From Aquarana catesbeiana (Eukaryota; Chordata; Amphibia; Anura; Ranidae), in the NCBI RefSeq assembly GCF_042186555.1, contig NC_133326.1, positions 97,018,144 through 97,082,143 of the forward strand: a stretch of DNA of 64,000 bases. The letters run 5' to 3'. Made by a program: the position numbers and the translations under genes. The notes beneath the pieces are model-generated. The model ran no database searches and was not told the DNA's origin. It saw only the letters and a list, made by a program, of their open reading frames with translations. Shown in pieces: positions 33,586 through 44,665 of the stretch (position 1 is the first letter of the stretch; the number at the start of each line of letters is the position of its first letter).

Positions 33586-33859
33586 CTTTCTCTATCTACT
33601 CCCACTGCGCAACGAAGAGTGAAGGGGCGGGGACAAATCGTACTAAAGAACGTCAGGGGCCGGCGACGCAGGCGGAGCATGACACATGCGCAGTGTATAT
33701 AAAGCTATTACGATGGCCTACGTATGTCCGTGCGGAAGTAGCGAGCGTCAGAAACGAAGGTAAGATTAAATGTGGGTGTGTGTGTGTATATAATAAAATA
33801 ATCCTGGGAGTTCTGACTGACATTACAGTTTTGATCTTGTGTCTTGTCTTTCAGCAACA
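33586..33859. promoter_or_regulatory. Shared divergent promoter region, copy A
   Basis: The 274 bp between the Myb-like ATG (minus) and the MADF ATG (plus). TATATAAA at 33696-33703 faces the MADF gene. A 5'-UTR intron is visible: donor AACGAAG/GTAAGA at 33759 and acceptor TTTCAG ending 33854. The GC-rich part near 33600-33690 would serve the Myb-like gene. Confidence 0.65.
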
Positions 33860-35137
33860 ATGAATCCCTTTAAAGAGGCAGATTTTTTGTCGCGATTTAT
33901 TGACCTATATCAGGAAAAGAAAAACCTGTGGGAGGTCAAACACCCACTATATTACAATAGAGATGTGAGGAAGGCAACACTGGGCACACTTTTAGAATTT
34001 GTGAAGACTCAAGTCCCCCAGGCAGACCTCAAGTTTGTGGACAAGAAAATTGGTATCTTGCGAAACATGTACAAGCGGGAACATAATAAAATCCAGGAGT
34101 CGCTCAGATCCGGTGCAGCAGCCGACCAAGTTTATGTACCCAAGTTGTGGTACTACCACAAAATGCGATTCCTGGATGACCAAACAGAAGCCAGGCAATC
34201 ACTTTCGACCCTTCCCCCCACCCTTCCCCCCACCCTTCCCTACAGCCTTCCCCCCACTCTTCCCTCCAGCCTTCCATCCACCTCCACCCCAGCTGAGGAG
34301 TCCCAGGAAGAACTGGGCCTTTTCATCCCTGATGAAGTGGATGCGCCCAGCTTCAGCCAGGTATCCTTTTTTGTGGAATTTGTGATTGTGTAAATCTTAT
34401 TAATGATGTTAATGTGTTAAATTTTTAAGTGCTTCATAAAAAATGACTTCATCACAAATATTAATATGTAGACATATCACTAGACAGTAGTGGCCAAAAA
34501 TATACTTCTTCAGATATTGTTGATCACCGGAAATAATGGTGGTGTCAAATAGATAGCCTTTACTATTTGTGGAGAATTAGTCATGAGCTGAAAATTGTGT
34601 GTGATTGCGTAACACAAAATTAAAATTATGTACCTTTTTTTAACACAGGATGACCTCAGCCAGGAGGAGGCCTTGACCAGTGGGAGAGAGGAGGAGGCCT
34701 TGCCCAGTGGGAGAGAGGAGGAGGCTGTGGCTGGGCCGAGTAGAAGCCGCACGGAGTGTCAGGTGGCTCCCCTCCGCATTCTCACCAAAAGGCCCAGGAG
34801 AATGACCCAAACTGAGGAAGAATCCCTAGCCCTTATACGTGAAGCAAGCCAAATCCTGAGTACACCACTCAATGCAGAGGAGGCGTATGGGACATATATG
34901 GCCACCAGATTGCTGGAATTGGAAAAGGGGCAACGCCTCCTCTGTGAGGGTTTGATTTTTCAGGCCTATCAGAAGGGCTTGAGAGGGGAGCTTACAGCTA
35001 AAACGTATCTGGCAGATGAAGCCACTCCTCCTCCTCCTCCTCCTCCTCCTGCCCCAAGTACACCACCAGAGGCCCAGCCTCCGAGGAAGGCTGCAGAGAA
35101 GCGTGGAGGGAAGGCTCCATGGAAGAGTCGAAAGTGA
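33860..35137 (+). CDS. Harbinger-encoded MADF-domain protein, copy A
   Basis: Two exons, 33860-34360 and 34649-35137, joined in phase 0 (GCCAG/GTATCC, AACACAG/GATGAC), give 329 aa with no lesion. The upstream frame could start at 33839, but that lies in the 5'-UTR intron, so I choose ATG 33860. The N-terminus is a MADF (Myb/SANT-like) domain: FLSRFIDLYQEKKNLWEV, HPLYYNRDVRKATLGTLLEF, KKIGILRNMYKREHNKI and KLWYYHKMRFL. A repetitive Pro/Leu/Ser linker follows, then acidic DEVDAPSFSQ. Exon 2 has two GREEEALPS-like repeats, a helical YMATRLLELEKGQRLLCEGL segment and a basic Pro-rich tail. Likely a nuclear DNA-binding partner of the transposon; function not proven. Confidence 0.85.
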
Positions 35138-36583
35138 TTGCCTGGTTTCTGTCTGGTCTGACTGTGCTCCCTGTGCTCCCTAGTCGCAAGATATCAATTT
35201 TCTTGTCATAAAATTTGATGTGTGTCCTGGGGGACGAAAGGCTTCACAGATTCTAAAAGTGTCTCCAGTGTTGCCTTCCTAATTTTTTTTCACCAAAATA
35301 AATGGATTTTTTGGTTACCTTACATTATTGACTATGTGTTTTGATTCCAAAACGACATTTTGTTTGGGAGTAGGCAGGTACAGGTCAAAAAGACTATGGG
35401 GTTGATTTAATAAAAGCAAATAGACTGTGCACTTTGCAGAGGGCAGTTGCCCTCTGCAAGTGCAATTGCTCCAGAGCTTAGGAAATGAGGTAAGGCTTGA
35501 CTTTGCAAAGTGTACCCAATCCTGTGGAAGGAAAATTAAAAAAACGGCAGTTTTGCTTGCACATGATGGAAGTCAGCAGAGCTTCTACTCATTTACTAAG
35601 CTCTGGAGCTCTTGCAGAGGGCAACTGCACTTTGCAAAGTGCACAGTCTTTTTCCCTTTAGTAAATCAACCCCTATGTGTGTTTTTGCCAAAAGGCTAAA
35701 TCATTTCTAAAATCAAGTGAAAAGTACTAGTGAAAAGTTCACTTTAGAAATTGCACAGCAAGTGCACTTGTTGGAAGTGCAGTCGCTGTAAATCTGAGGG
35801 AAAGAGCTGAAATGAGGGGAAGCTCTGTTGATTTTTTGGGTTCCTTGCATGTGCCCCTCAGATCCACAGTGAAGGCACTTCAAAATGCTCTTTCTGTGCA
35901 AGTCCAAGTACAATTTGCACTTGTAGTGAAAAATGAATTTGCCTTTGGAAAATAAACCCCCCCTATGTCTAATTAACAAGGGACACCAACCTCATTAAGG
36001 TTCATTAAAACAACACAAAATATTAAGGTTATTGTGGTAACTTGAAAATACAAAAATAAAATAAACAAAAAAAATGTTTGTATAATTTAGCACACATTGT
36101 ATAATAGATAAGTGTTGAAATCAATAAAAAAAAAAAAAAGATGAGTCCAAAATCGAATTTAATACTTTATTTATGGAAATCTGGCTTTTTAAAAATATCA
36201 TATTAGTCATGGCATGAGGATAAATCATGAAGAAAGTAGTTTGTGAGAACTCTGTGTGAATATAAAGCAGAAAAACAACTTCATTCCTCTCGCATTATAA
36301 ATAAAAAAAAAGCGCTGTATTAAAAGATCACAGAAGAGGAATGTGCTAGCTTCAATACAAAGGCTAGTTTTACCATACCGAGCGCTTCTGTCTTGTAATT
36401 GCTTCAGAGCATGCGTCAGTTTGAGTTAGTCGGACTAGCACACAGACGACCAGTTTGTCCGCTAGAAAGAAGAGTCCGTCGGATAGATTTAAAACATGTT
36501 TCAAATCTAAGTCCGTCCAACTTTTGAGCAAACAAAGTCCGCTGGAGCCCATACACGATCGACTTGTCCGACGAAATCCAGTA
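35138..36583. other. 3' subterminal region of Harbinger copy A
   Basis: Non-coding. It contains a nested MITE (35398-35673), a foldback-like GCAATTTGCACTTGTAGTG segment near 35905 and a stretch at 36300-36380 that matches 54840-54905 in copy B. Confidence 0.6.
35398..35673. mobile_element. MITE inserted in Harbinger copy A
   Basis: 276 bp with long terminal inverted repeats: GGGGTTGATTTAATAAAAGC at the left and GTAAATCAACCCC at the right. GACTGTGCACTTTGCA and GTTGCCCTCTGCAAG are complemented inside. TAT flanks both ends. Copy B (near 55560-55580) lacks it, giving an approximate empty site. Confidence 0.85.
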
Positions 36584-36628
36584 CGCCGGACCAAGTCTGC
36601 CGTAAAGTCCGCTCGTGTGTACGCGGCA
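36584..36628. repeat. Right terminal inverted repeat of Harbinger copy A
   Basis: The 45 bp ending in TACGCGGCA is followed by TTA (36629-36631). It differs from the copy B repeat at two positions. The left partner is missing. Confidence 0.85.
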
Positions 36629-36641
36629 TTAGATACGCACC

Positions 36642-36770
36642 TGAACGACCACAATATACAGGGATATATAATGTAATACTGACATATAATCACACACATA
36701 GGTTGGACTTGATGGACTTGTATCTTTTTTCAACCTCACCTACTATGTAACTATGATATAGGAGCTCAGT
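36642..36770 (-). repeat. 3' tail fragment of a CR1-like LINE
   Basis: AACGACCACAATATACAGGG, GGTTGGACTTGATGGACTTG and CACCTACTATGTAACTATGA are the terminal segments typical of the frog CR1-like LINEs seen at 12001 and 63415. Confidence 0.6.
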
Positions 36771-36784
36771 ATAAAAAGTGTTAA

Positions 36785-36905
36785 AAGTTTTTGAAAAATG
36801 TTTTATTGTATATTGTTTTACTATATGAAATACTCTAGTGCTTTTTTCACTTTATATTGGGGTTTTGAGTGGCAGCCTTTAAAGTCCTTTCTCTATCTTT
36901 ATAGA
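36785..36905 (+). repeat. Interspersed repeat shared with 25780-25905
   Basis: Near-complement of the earlier block (TGAGTGGCAGCCTTTAAAG, CTTTCTCTATCTTTAT). Class unknown. Confidence 0.65.
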
Positions 36906-37280
36906 GGTATTGTACAGTATTTAAGCATCTGTGGGTGTGCTACACATACCCCCCAAAAAATCTAAGTACACAGGGTGTATGTAGTATGCCCTGCTTTTCT
37001 GCTCCCTCCTTGTTGCTGGGATATGGACTGTCAAACATGCATGAGGAGTTGCTATGTAAATACAGCAGCTGTATCAGCTACGAGATAGAAAGATACAAAG
37101 TAACATTATTACTTTTGGTATCTACTTATTCATCTGCAGATCAAAAGAATGAGATTTAGTCTTCATATGATGTCAGTTAAAATGTTTTTAAAGGCAAAAC
37201 TTTTTTTATTTTGGATGTAATAAGGGAGGGTTATAACCCCTGTCAACTTTTTGCCATCTATGTCCCATAGGGGAGATTTT
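36906..37280. other. Unassigned DNA
   Basis: No gene or repeat family recognised. Confidence 0.35.
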
Positions 37281-37402
37281 CCTGGTGACACCCCTGGATT
37301 CCCTCACTTTGGAGGGATTTCCTCTCACTTCCTGTTTTGACTATGAGACAGGAAGTGAGAGGAAGTCCCTTCAAAGTGAGGGAATCCAGGGGTTTCACCA
37401 GG
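37281..37402. repeat. Imperfect palindrome, ~55 bp arms
   Basis: CCTGGTGACACCCCTGGATT at the left is complemented by AATCCAGGGGTTTCACCAGG at the right, and CTCTCACTTCCTGT by ACAGGAAGTGAGAG in the centre. A cruciform or a short foldback element. Confidence 0.85.
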
Positions 37403-38040
37403 CTCACCAAAATTAGTGTCCCTATTGGAAGATTTTCCCTCTATTACTGTTCTGGTGTTAAACTCAAAATTTGAGATTTTCTTTCCCTTTTGAATGTATA
37501 CTTTTTATCCACAGTAACACTATATTTTTTTTACTAATACTAATAATAATCGTAAATGTAGAAAAAAAGTGTATTTTCTTTTATTTTTGGAATTTTTACA
37601 TATTTCTTACTTATTTATTTAGGGTAGAAAGGTATAACCAAATCAGTAAGCCCATAGCAGAAATTTTAAAAATTGCTCTGGTCCATAGGGGGTGTGGAGT
37701 TTTGAGAGCTGAAGTAATTAATGAAAAAAAAAAAAATGGCAACTGTAAATGATACATTATGCTTTAGCAAACTAAATTTTAACCAGGTATACTATTTGAT
37801 TTAACTATAGAGATATAAGGATTTGCAATTAGGTAACTCCCATTGGATAAATGCCATTACCCTGTTTCTCCCTTATCAACTGCTTTTAATATTTAGCTGA
37901 TTTACAGACTTGCATCATGTGATTACATATTAAAGTGATGGCAGAAAAAAGACTTTTTTTTTTTGTAATACATGTTTTGTGTGTTTTTGTTTTTTTTCCG
38001 TTAACCTTTTGTCTGAGTATAGTTCTATGTTTTTTTCCAA
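37403..38040. other. Unassigned AT-rich DNA
   Basis: No gene or known repeat. Confidence 0.35.
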
Positions 38041-38705
38041 GCATGTTTGAAGCCATTTAATGTTGACTGTCTCACTACCTCTGCTGGAAGTTTATTTTTA
38101 GCATTAACTACCATTTTAGTAAAATAATATTAAGATTGGTTTTGAACTTTCCTCCAGTTAGTTTGAGGTCATGTCCCCGTGTTCTTGATTTTGGTTTCAT
38201 ATTGAAAGTTCTGCCCTCTTGAACCTTATTCATCCCCTTGATATATTTAAAGGTTTCAATCATGTCTCCCCTTTTCCTTCTTTCCTCCACACTGTACATA
38301 TTAAGTTTCTGAAGTCGCTCTCGATAGGTTTTGTCCCCCAAACCTTTCACCGTTTTTATTACCCGTCTCTGAACTTGTTCTATCTTATCGATATATTTCT
38401 GTGAGGTCTCCAGAACTGGACACGGTATTCTAAAAGAGGTCTCACTAAAGATCTATATAGGGGAATCAGAACCTCCTTCCTCCTGCTGGTGATGCACCCT
38501 AGAATTTTATTCGCTTTCCCCACTGTCTGGTCACACTATTTTTCTTCATTGTAATCATCTGAAATAAGTACCCCCGAATTTTTTTCTTCTGTAATGCTGA
38601 CCAAAACTGTACCCCCAATGTTGTACTCTCTCAAGGGATTCTTTTTCCCTAGGTGCATTATTTTACATTTAGAAACATTGAACTGCAGTATCCACTGCTT
38701 TGACC
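38041..38705 (-). pseudogene. CR1/L2-like LINE fragment
   Basis: The minus strand gives YRERLQKLNMYSVEERRKRG and RTRGHDLKLTGGKF (38108-38300). An upstream part with WILQFNVSKCKIMHLGKKN and VLVSITEEKN lies at ~38560-38705. These correspond to the RT C-terminal region seen at 12087-12890, but from a more diverged family. Frames are broken and the RT core is absent. Confidence 0.78.
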
Positions 38706-38844
38706 AAAAAGCAGTAAACCACATGCATTGTGTAGTACAGCACACAAAGTGTAACATTAAAAACTACACATAGAATTAAGTTTTTTACACCATTACTAGT
38801 AGTAATTTTAATTATTTTATTATATATCTCTTCACCCTATTCTT

Positions 38845-39205
38845 AAGGGTTGTACACACAGACCAAATATCAGGTGGCCTCGGCGGGTTCAATAAAACTG
38901 GACATTCATTCAGCCTGTGTCCACGACAGCCAGGCCATTCGGAGCCAGTCGAAGGGGCATGACCAAAAAATGTCTGCTGATTGGCACCCGATCAGAGCTC
39001 TCAGCCAAAAACTGAGAGCACTGACTGGTGTGTTCTGGGTGGGGGCCGCCCCCCCTGCCAGAACACAATAGCACGGCAGGGGAGATCCCTGTACTAACAT
39101 CAGATAGTTAGTACAGTGGTTCCTCCTGAGCTCTTTAGTTTTTTCAGTTTGTTTTTGTTCCGCACTCTGGGTTGATCAAAAAAACCTGTTAGTGTGTACC
39201 AGGCT
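38845..39205. mobile_element. Possible MITE with GTACACAC ends
   Basis: AGGGTTGTACACACAGACC at the left faces GTGTGTACCAGGCTT at the right. An inner palindromic pair surrounds CCAGTGCTCTCAG (AACTGAGAGCACTGACTGG near 39008). The terminal match is short. Confidence 0.5.
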
Positions 39206-40440
39206 TTGCTTCTCCTTAGCACATCCACTCTTTTTCACTGGTCCCAAGATCCTTCCTTGAAAACTGCTGGGATAAGAAATCAGCTACAAAGAAGTGGATT
39301 GTTATCAATGAGTTGGCCAGTTCATAGACTTTTATTTTCATTACTTAGTATTTTGAGAAGTTGATTCAAAGCATAACCATGGTAATGGATAATCCAGACC
39401 CTGTACATCATTACAAATCATGGATAGGAACAAAAAAATACCCCCTTTTAATACAATTTACATCAAGCTAATCCCATTTACATGCATAGCTAAAAAGAAA
39501 ATGAAAAGACTATACATTGTTTTAATGAGCTGTTGCTACAAACTCTATCTTTTATAGAATACAAAAGGCTAAACATGCTAGCACATTTAATATGCAAATG
39601 AGAAAATGCATCACAAGTATTACAACATGAGATGTTAAGGCATTCTTTTTTTTATTTTTACGTTTTGCATAAATTACATTTTCAGAGTCAAATGACTGGC
39701 AACATGTTATTTTAAACTGTACAATTTAAAATGTTCTGTAACTCTATGGAGATGACATTTCACACCTTATTTCATGAGTTCTGTCAGAGAAAAAGAGCAT
39801 GTATGATATTAAGCACTATACAAACAATACTAAATAATACTAGGATAGCTGTTATTGGGTGTTATTGTGCATAAATTGCTAGTTTCCACCATCACATATA
39901 TAAATCAAAATGATGCATGTATTAAAGTGGGAAATTACTATGTAGATTAGAAAACAGCCTTAAAACTATGCATTTTATAGTATTTCCACAAAAAAGGGGA
40001 GTTCAAGAAGGATAATTGCATGAAAATAAAGAGTAACATACAAAAAAAAGACAACTGAGCCTGTTATTCACAGAAGCTTGGTTGTTAATATTATATTAAG
40101 CCTGTTCTGGGATGGACCATCTTGTGTGACACATATTCAAATTTGAGATAAACTGCAAATAAACAGATAAAAACACAACTGGAATACATATATTTCATCT
40201 GTTTTACCTTCCAGAGGATTTGCATGTTTGTTTATCAAGTTCTGAGATATACACAGCCCTGTCAGATGGCACTGCAAGGTTGGTGACTTGACTTTTTGCT
40301 ACTGCAGTTAAGCAACACAACCTTGTCTCCTCCCCACCCACAGCCTGCGATTGGACAGTGAAGAAGTAGCAGCATGCTCATCCCTCTGTCTTCTGCTCCT
40401 GTCAGCATGGACTGGATTGGCTCCTTGTGCAGTTCCTTCC
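39206..40440. other. Unassigned AT-rich DNA
   Basis: No ORF, tandem repeat or transposon end is recognised in about 1.2 kb. Confidence 0.4.
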
Positions 40441-40570
40441 TCCCTAACGCGTTTTTGAGCATTTTTTTTGGGGGGGGGGGGCGTTTTTTCAAATGTTTGT
40501 ATGCATGCTTTTGTGTGTTTGTGTACAGCGTTTTAAAGCGTTTTTGAGCACTGGCGTGTTTTAATTAGCC
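40441..40570. repeat. Fragment with GCGTTTTTGAGCA repeats
   Basis: GCGTTTTTGAGCA occurs twice (near 40449 and 40539) around a G-run and a GCGTTTTAAAGC segment. Interspersed repeat remnant of unknown class. Confidence 0.5.
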
Positions 40571-40685
40571 AACAGGAAATGTTATCTCTTTCATCATTTG
40601 TTGCTATGTTTTTCAGCTTTTTAATCTGCTTTTATTATTTATTTACTATTATTTATTTATTCATGAATTTTCTTACTTTTTTGTA

Positions 40686-40932
40686 GGGGGTTAAAGATTA
40701 GGGTTTAAAGGTTAGGGTTAGGGGTTAATTAATGTTTTTATTTTTATTTATTTACCTATTGTTTATTTATTTGTTTTGTTAGGTTAAGAGTTAGGATTAG
40801 GGGTTAATATTAGGGTTTAGGATTAGGGTTAGGGTTTATATTAGTGTTAGGGTTTAATATTAAAGTTAGAGGTTAATGTTGGGGGTTAGGATTAGGTTTA
40901 GGGTTTATTATTAAGTTTAAGGGTTGGGTTTA
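40686..40932. repeat. Degenerate telomere-like (TTAGGG)n block
   Basis: Repeated GGGTTA, TTAGGGTT, AGGATTAGGG and GGGTTTA motifs all lie on the same strand over ~245 bp, interrupted by AT-rich DNA at 40725-40780. Resembles a decayed interstitial telomeric sequence. Confidence 0.65.
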
Positions 40933-42235
40933 GTGCTTTTTATTTCTTTTATTTATTTATATTAATTTATTTTTATATTTTCATTTAATTATTGCACAAC
41001 AAAATGCACTAAACGTTTCCATGCATTTCTATGGAACAAAAAATACTGTGGAACAAAAAAAAACTTTTTTTAATCAGGCAACTTGTAGTGGAGATAATAT
41101 CATTGATTTTTTCTCCTCTAGCATTTTAGAGATTCAAGCTTAAATATACAAAACTCTGAGGTGTGAATGGGGCCTAAGTTACTGTAAGTTACTACTGTAC
41201 AAGAAGTTAAAAGAGGCATATAACAAGACAAAATCAGGCATTTACACTATATGCACTGTGATATTTTGGGGAGTCCGGATTATCAGCTAGCCGTGTTGGT
41301 AAAAGCAGTCTTTATTCCTCCAAAACAGGCAAAACAAATTTGTCTTCTTCAGCACAAACAAAACAAATGGTCCACATACTGGTACAAAACCAAAGCTACA
41401 TCTGACCACTGTCATAGAGCTTGTCCCGTAACAGCGTTTAAAGTCTCCGCCTGCTCCCGGGGTCCAAAGCTCAGCAGTGCCTCGGTAGTCCAAACAGTCA
41501 ACAGTCCTCTCCCAACTGTGTACTGTTTCATTCAACTCATCATGGACACCTGATGGCTGCTTCCTGCCCTTTTTGGCCCTCTCTTGCAGGTGGGTTAACC
41601 CAAAGTACCCGCAGGGTTGGAGGCTCTTTACCATTCAAAATCTCTGAGTCTCCTAATTCCCAGTCCCATATCAGGAGTTAACAATCCTGGGAAAACTGTA
41701 GATTTGTTTTTCCCTCTTTAATGGATCACCACAGAATCCCTCACCCTGCATGGGTGAGAATCATTGGGTACTCCAACTGTCTCTTATCATCCCCCTTGAA
41801 GGGACCACAACTCAAACAATGGGGAAACATACAGGTCCCCTGGCATCCTGTACAGCACTTGAGGTGTGGTCAGCTATATAAATAATTAAAATTGTTTATT
41901 ATAAACACCTGTTGATCCTTCTAGAAATCTATTTTTATCGTCAACTCTTCTCAGTCTTTTTCCGAGCATTGTTATTGCCCCCCCTCCTCCCCCAGTTCTC
42001 TCTGTCCCTTCTATGTAATAGTGATGAGGAAAGAAGTGGGTTTTCTTTTGCCCAACACACTTTTTGTCCTAGGATGACAATGCTGCTCCTTCATAGATAA
42101 AGTACAGTAAGTAAGCATTGTCACCTTAGGACAAGAAGGTTCCCCTGATGGAACAAATTGGATCATGCTTCATTGGGGTTTTTTGTCTTCCTCTGAATCA
42201 ACTGATTGTGTATATAGGATTGTTTAAAAAAAATG
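40933..42235. other. Unassigned DNA left of the DIRS element
   Basis: No gene. The block at ~41250-41850 is less AT-rich than its surroundings and may be a repeat, but I cannot place it. Confidence 0.35.
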
Positions 42236-42340
42236 TTTCCTGACAGACTCCATGGCAGCATACGTATGGGTTAATCCCGCCTCTCATACCTCATAGGACC
42301 CCACTCCCATAAATCTTTGCTTCTAGCCAGAGACCGTGTT
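42236..42340. repeat. DIRS left inverted terminal repeat
   Basis: TTTCCTGACAGACTCCATGG through AGAGACCGTGTT is matched in inverted orientation at 47580-47684 with only a few differences. Confidence 0.92.
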
Positions 42341-43116
42341 TTCCTTTTTGTTGTACTCCTCTTAGGACCAAGGTGTATCTTACCTTATGAAAATTTCTAC
42401 GGTCCGGTCCTGGCTTGCGCGATTGTTCTGATGGCGGTTCTGGAGTCCAGCATTCCCAGCTATTAGCAGGGTGGAGACGGGCTATATATGCAATGCCATG
42501 AAGAGCTTCCTATCCTCGCCATTGGCAGGCAAGCGGCAACTGGGCCAAACATCCTTGCTATTAGCAGGAGGCCCCCCTTACTGAAAGCCCGGTCGTGCAG
42601 TGGGTGATCGTTCCCAGTCAGGATGGACCAGGATCGTGCTGGGGTGGTATCGTATACTGTTTCATTATTGTACATGGCAGCAGTATTTGTGTGTATTGTC
42701 TTGTTTTTTCTCCCCTGTATTCTTTGCACCTTCCCTCTATGGCGGCTGGAACGCATCTGCGTCTCAGTCCGCCGGGTCTTCCGGGTTCTGTGGCTCTGCG
42801 AGCCTCTTCTGAAATCGAGGCTTGGTTCGCGCAGGCGCAGTTCCGGGGAAAGGGCGGTGGTCGGGCATGCGCACGGGCTCCGCTTGACGGCGCTGGGGGC
42901 ATGGTGACGTCATCATCGGCGCCAAGTTTAAATAGCTGTCAAAATACAGCTATTACTTGGGATGATCTGCGGGTGAAAACGGCGTCTTCCCGGTGCAGTA
43001 GTTTGACTCTGTCAAGGTAGGAAGCTATGCTGCTGGCTGTCCAGCTCTCCTGTGTCCTCTGGTATTTCCTGTGTTTAACTGTGGGCTGTTCATTGCAGTT
43101 ACAAGGCTTTCTGCTA

Positions 43117-44665
43117 TGGACGTGTCACCGCCCCCCAGTGGCCAACCCTTACGCTGCAGGTAGGAATTTATTTTTCCTTCTGCTTGATTTTTTTTTTTTT
43201 TGGGATTACTTTTTCTTTTCTATGGATCCTGTTTATCTCCTTTTTTCTTGCTCAGCCCCTCTAGGTCTGAACATAGCACGTGAAGATACCGATCGTTCCA
43301 GATCACATCATCAACAATCTTCATCAAGTTCCAGGCGTCCTAGATCAGCTTCTAGACGTCATAGTGAAGAGCCCAAGTCCACGTCTGGGCGTCATTCCTA
43401 CCGCCATTCTAGTCGCTCTGAAAGGAGAGCTTTCTGGGGATGTAAAGCTCAGATCCCAGAGGGTAAATCCCTCTGTGAGCTATGTTTTTCCCGAGCTGCA
43501 AAAGAAAGGGGAGCTGAAGACCAGCAGGTAGAGGCCCTGGTCTGAAAAGTGGTTCAGGAATCTTTGATCAGATCAGATCCCAACCGTACAACTATTGCTC
43601 CTTCTGCTCCAACATTAGCTCCTGGCGGGGTCGACCTTGGGGCTCCTGGTCCCTCCAGACGTAGTCCCTCTTTGAGTGGATCCTCGGAAAGCGAAGTTGA
43701 GGTGGATGATCCTGGCGTGGGTTTTGATTTTTCCCTGGTGCCACGGTTGGTTAAAGCAGTGAAAGATGCATTGAGATGGGAAGAACCAGTAGAAGCACCC
43801 TCTAAACAGAGGAAATACTTCAAACATCTCAAGAAGGATCGCCCAAATTTTCCCTTCCTGGGGGAACTCGGTGAAATCATTTCAGATGAATGGAGTAGAG
43901 TTGAGAGGAAAAACTTGTTAATTTCAAAAGTGGCTAAGATGTATCCATTCAGGAGTGAAGAGGTAAAGCATCTAGAATCGGCTCCGCTCATTGATGCTGC
44001 TTTGATGAGGTTGGTGAGACATGTCACTCAACCTCTCGAGGATACCATTTCATTCAAGGATGGTCTAGAGAGGAAGATCGATACTGATCTTAAGTGCATC
44101 TATATCACGGCAGGTATGGCTTGTAAACCAGCCTTAGCCCTCGCAGCTTTGTCTAAAGCTATGGAGTCCTGGTCGGATGATGTGGATGCAGCTTTAGCAA
44201 GTGTTTCTGAAGAGTTGGTTAAGAGCTCACCGGTCCATGAGCTGAAACTGGCGTCAGTCTTCTTGGGGGAAGCATCCCTTGATATTATTCGCCTAGTGGC
44301 ACGTGTCATGCTCTCTTCAGTCACAGCTAAGCGCGCCTTGTGGCTACGCCCATGGGTGGCGGACCCTGCCTCTAAACAGGTTTGGTGCAGAATTCCCTTT
44401 GAGGGTTCTTCCCTTTTTGGGAATAAGCTGGACTCCGCCATTACCCGTGCTACAGGAGGTAAGTCAGGGTTCTTACCCCAGGACGTCGCCTCTTGGGTCA
44501 GAGAAGACCTCAACCCAGGCAAGATCAAGAGCGTACTAGAGATGCCCGCCGCTACAAGCCCGGTCGCGAGTTCAGAAAAAACTGGAGGAGAAATCAACCT
44601 TCTGGCCAGAAGTCCTCAAAGACAACCTCTTCTGGTGGACGGGAGGCTTCCAAGTCCTTTTGATA
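43117..44665 (+). pseudogene. DIRS gag-like region, damaged
   Basis: A likely start is ATG 43117 (MDVSPPPSGQPL). It is followed by a GT...AG-like interval (donor near 43160, acceptor TTGCTCAG ending near 43254), which may be an intron. Next come a Ser/Arg-rich region (SRSHHQQSSSSSRRPRS), a CKAQIPEGKSLCELC zinc-binding-like motif and a helical capsid-like region to about 44480. An in-frame TGA lies at 43543-43545. Near 44500 the frame shifts. The basic RRPQPRQDQE...KSF tail continues in a different frame to a TGA near 44665, while the original frame runs on into RT. The product would package the RNA. Confidence 0.75.

Larger units (their letters stand above)
29845..36628 (+). mobile_element. 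PIF/Harbinger transposon, copy A, left end missing
   Basis: Gene order is transposase (+), Myb-like gene (-), MADF gene (+), right terminal inverted repeat. It matches copy B (54575-61889) in inverted orientation. Homology to copy B begins near 29845 inside the transposase intron, so the first transposase exon and left TIR are gone. The truncation point adjoins a palindrome-bearing repeat. Two later insertions lie within: a solo LTR (31255-31982) and a MITE (35398-35673). Confidence 0.88.

Noticed and set aside
42595..43020. 141-codon frame upstream of the DIRS gag-like region
   Set aside because: Lies in the DIRS leader, overlaps frames on both strands and shows no domain.
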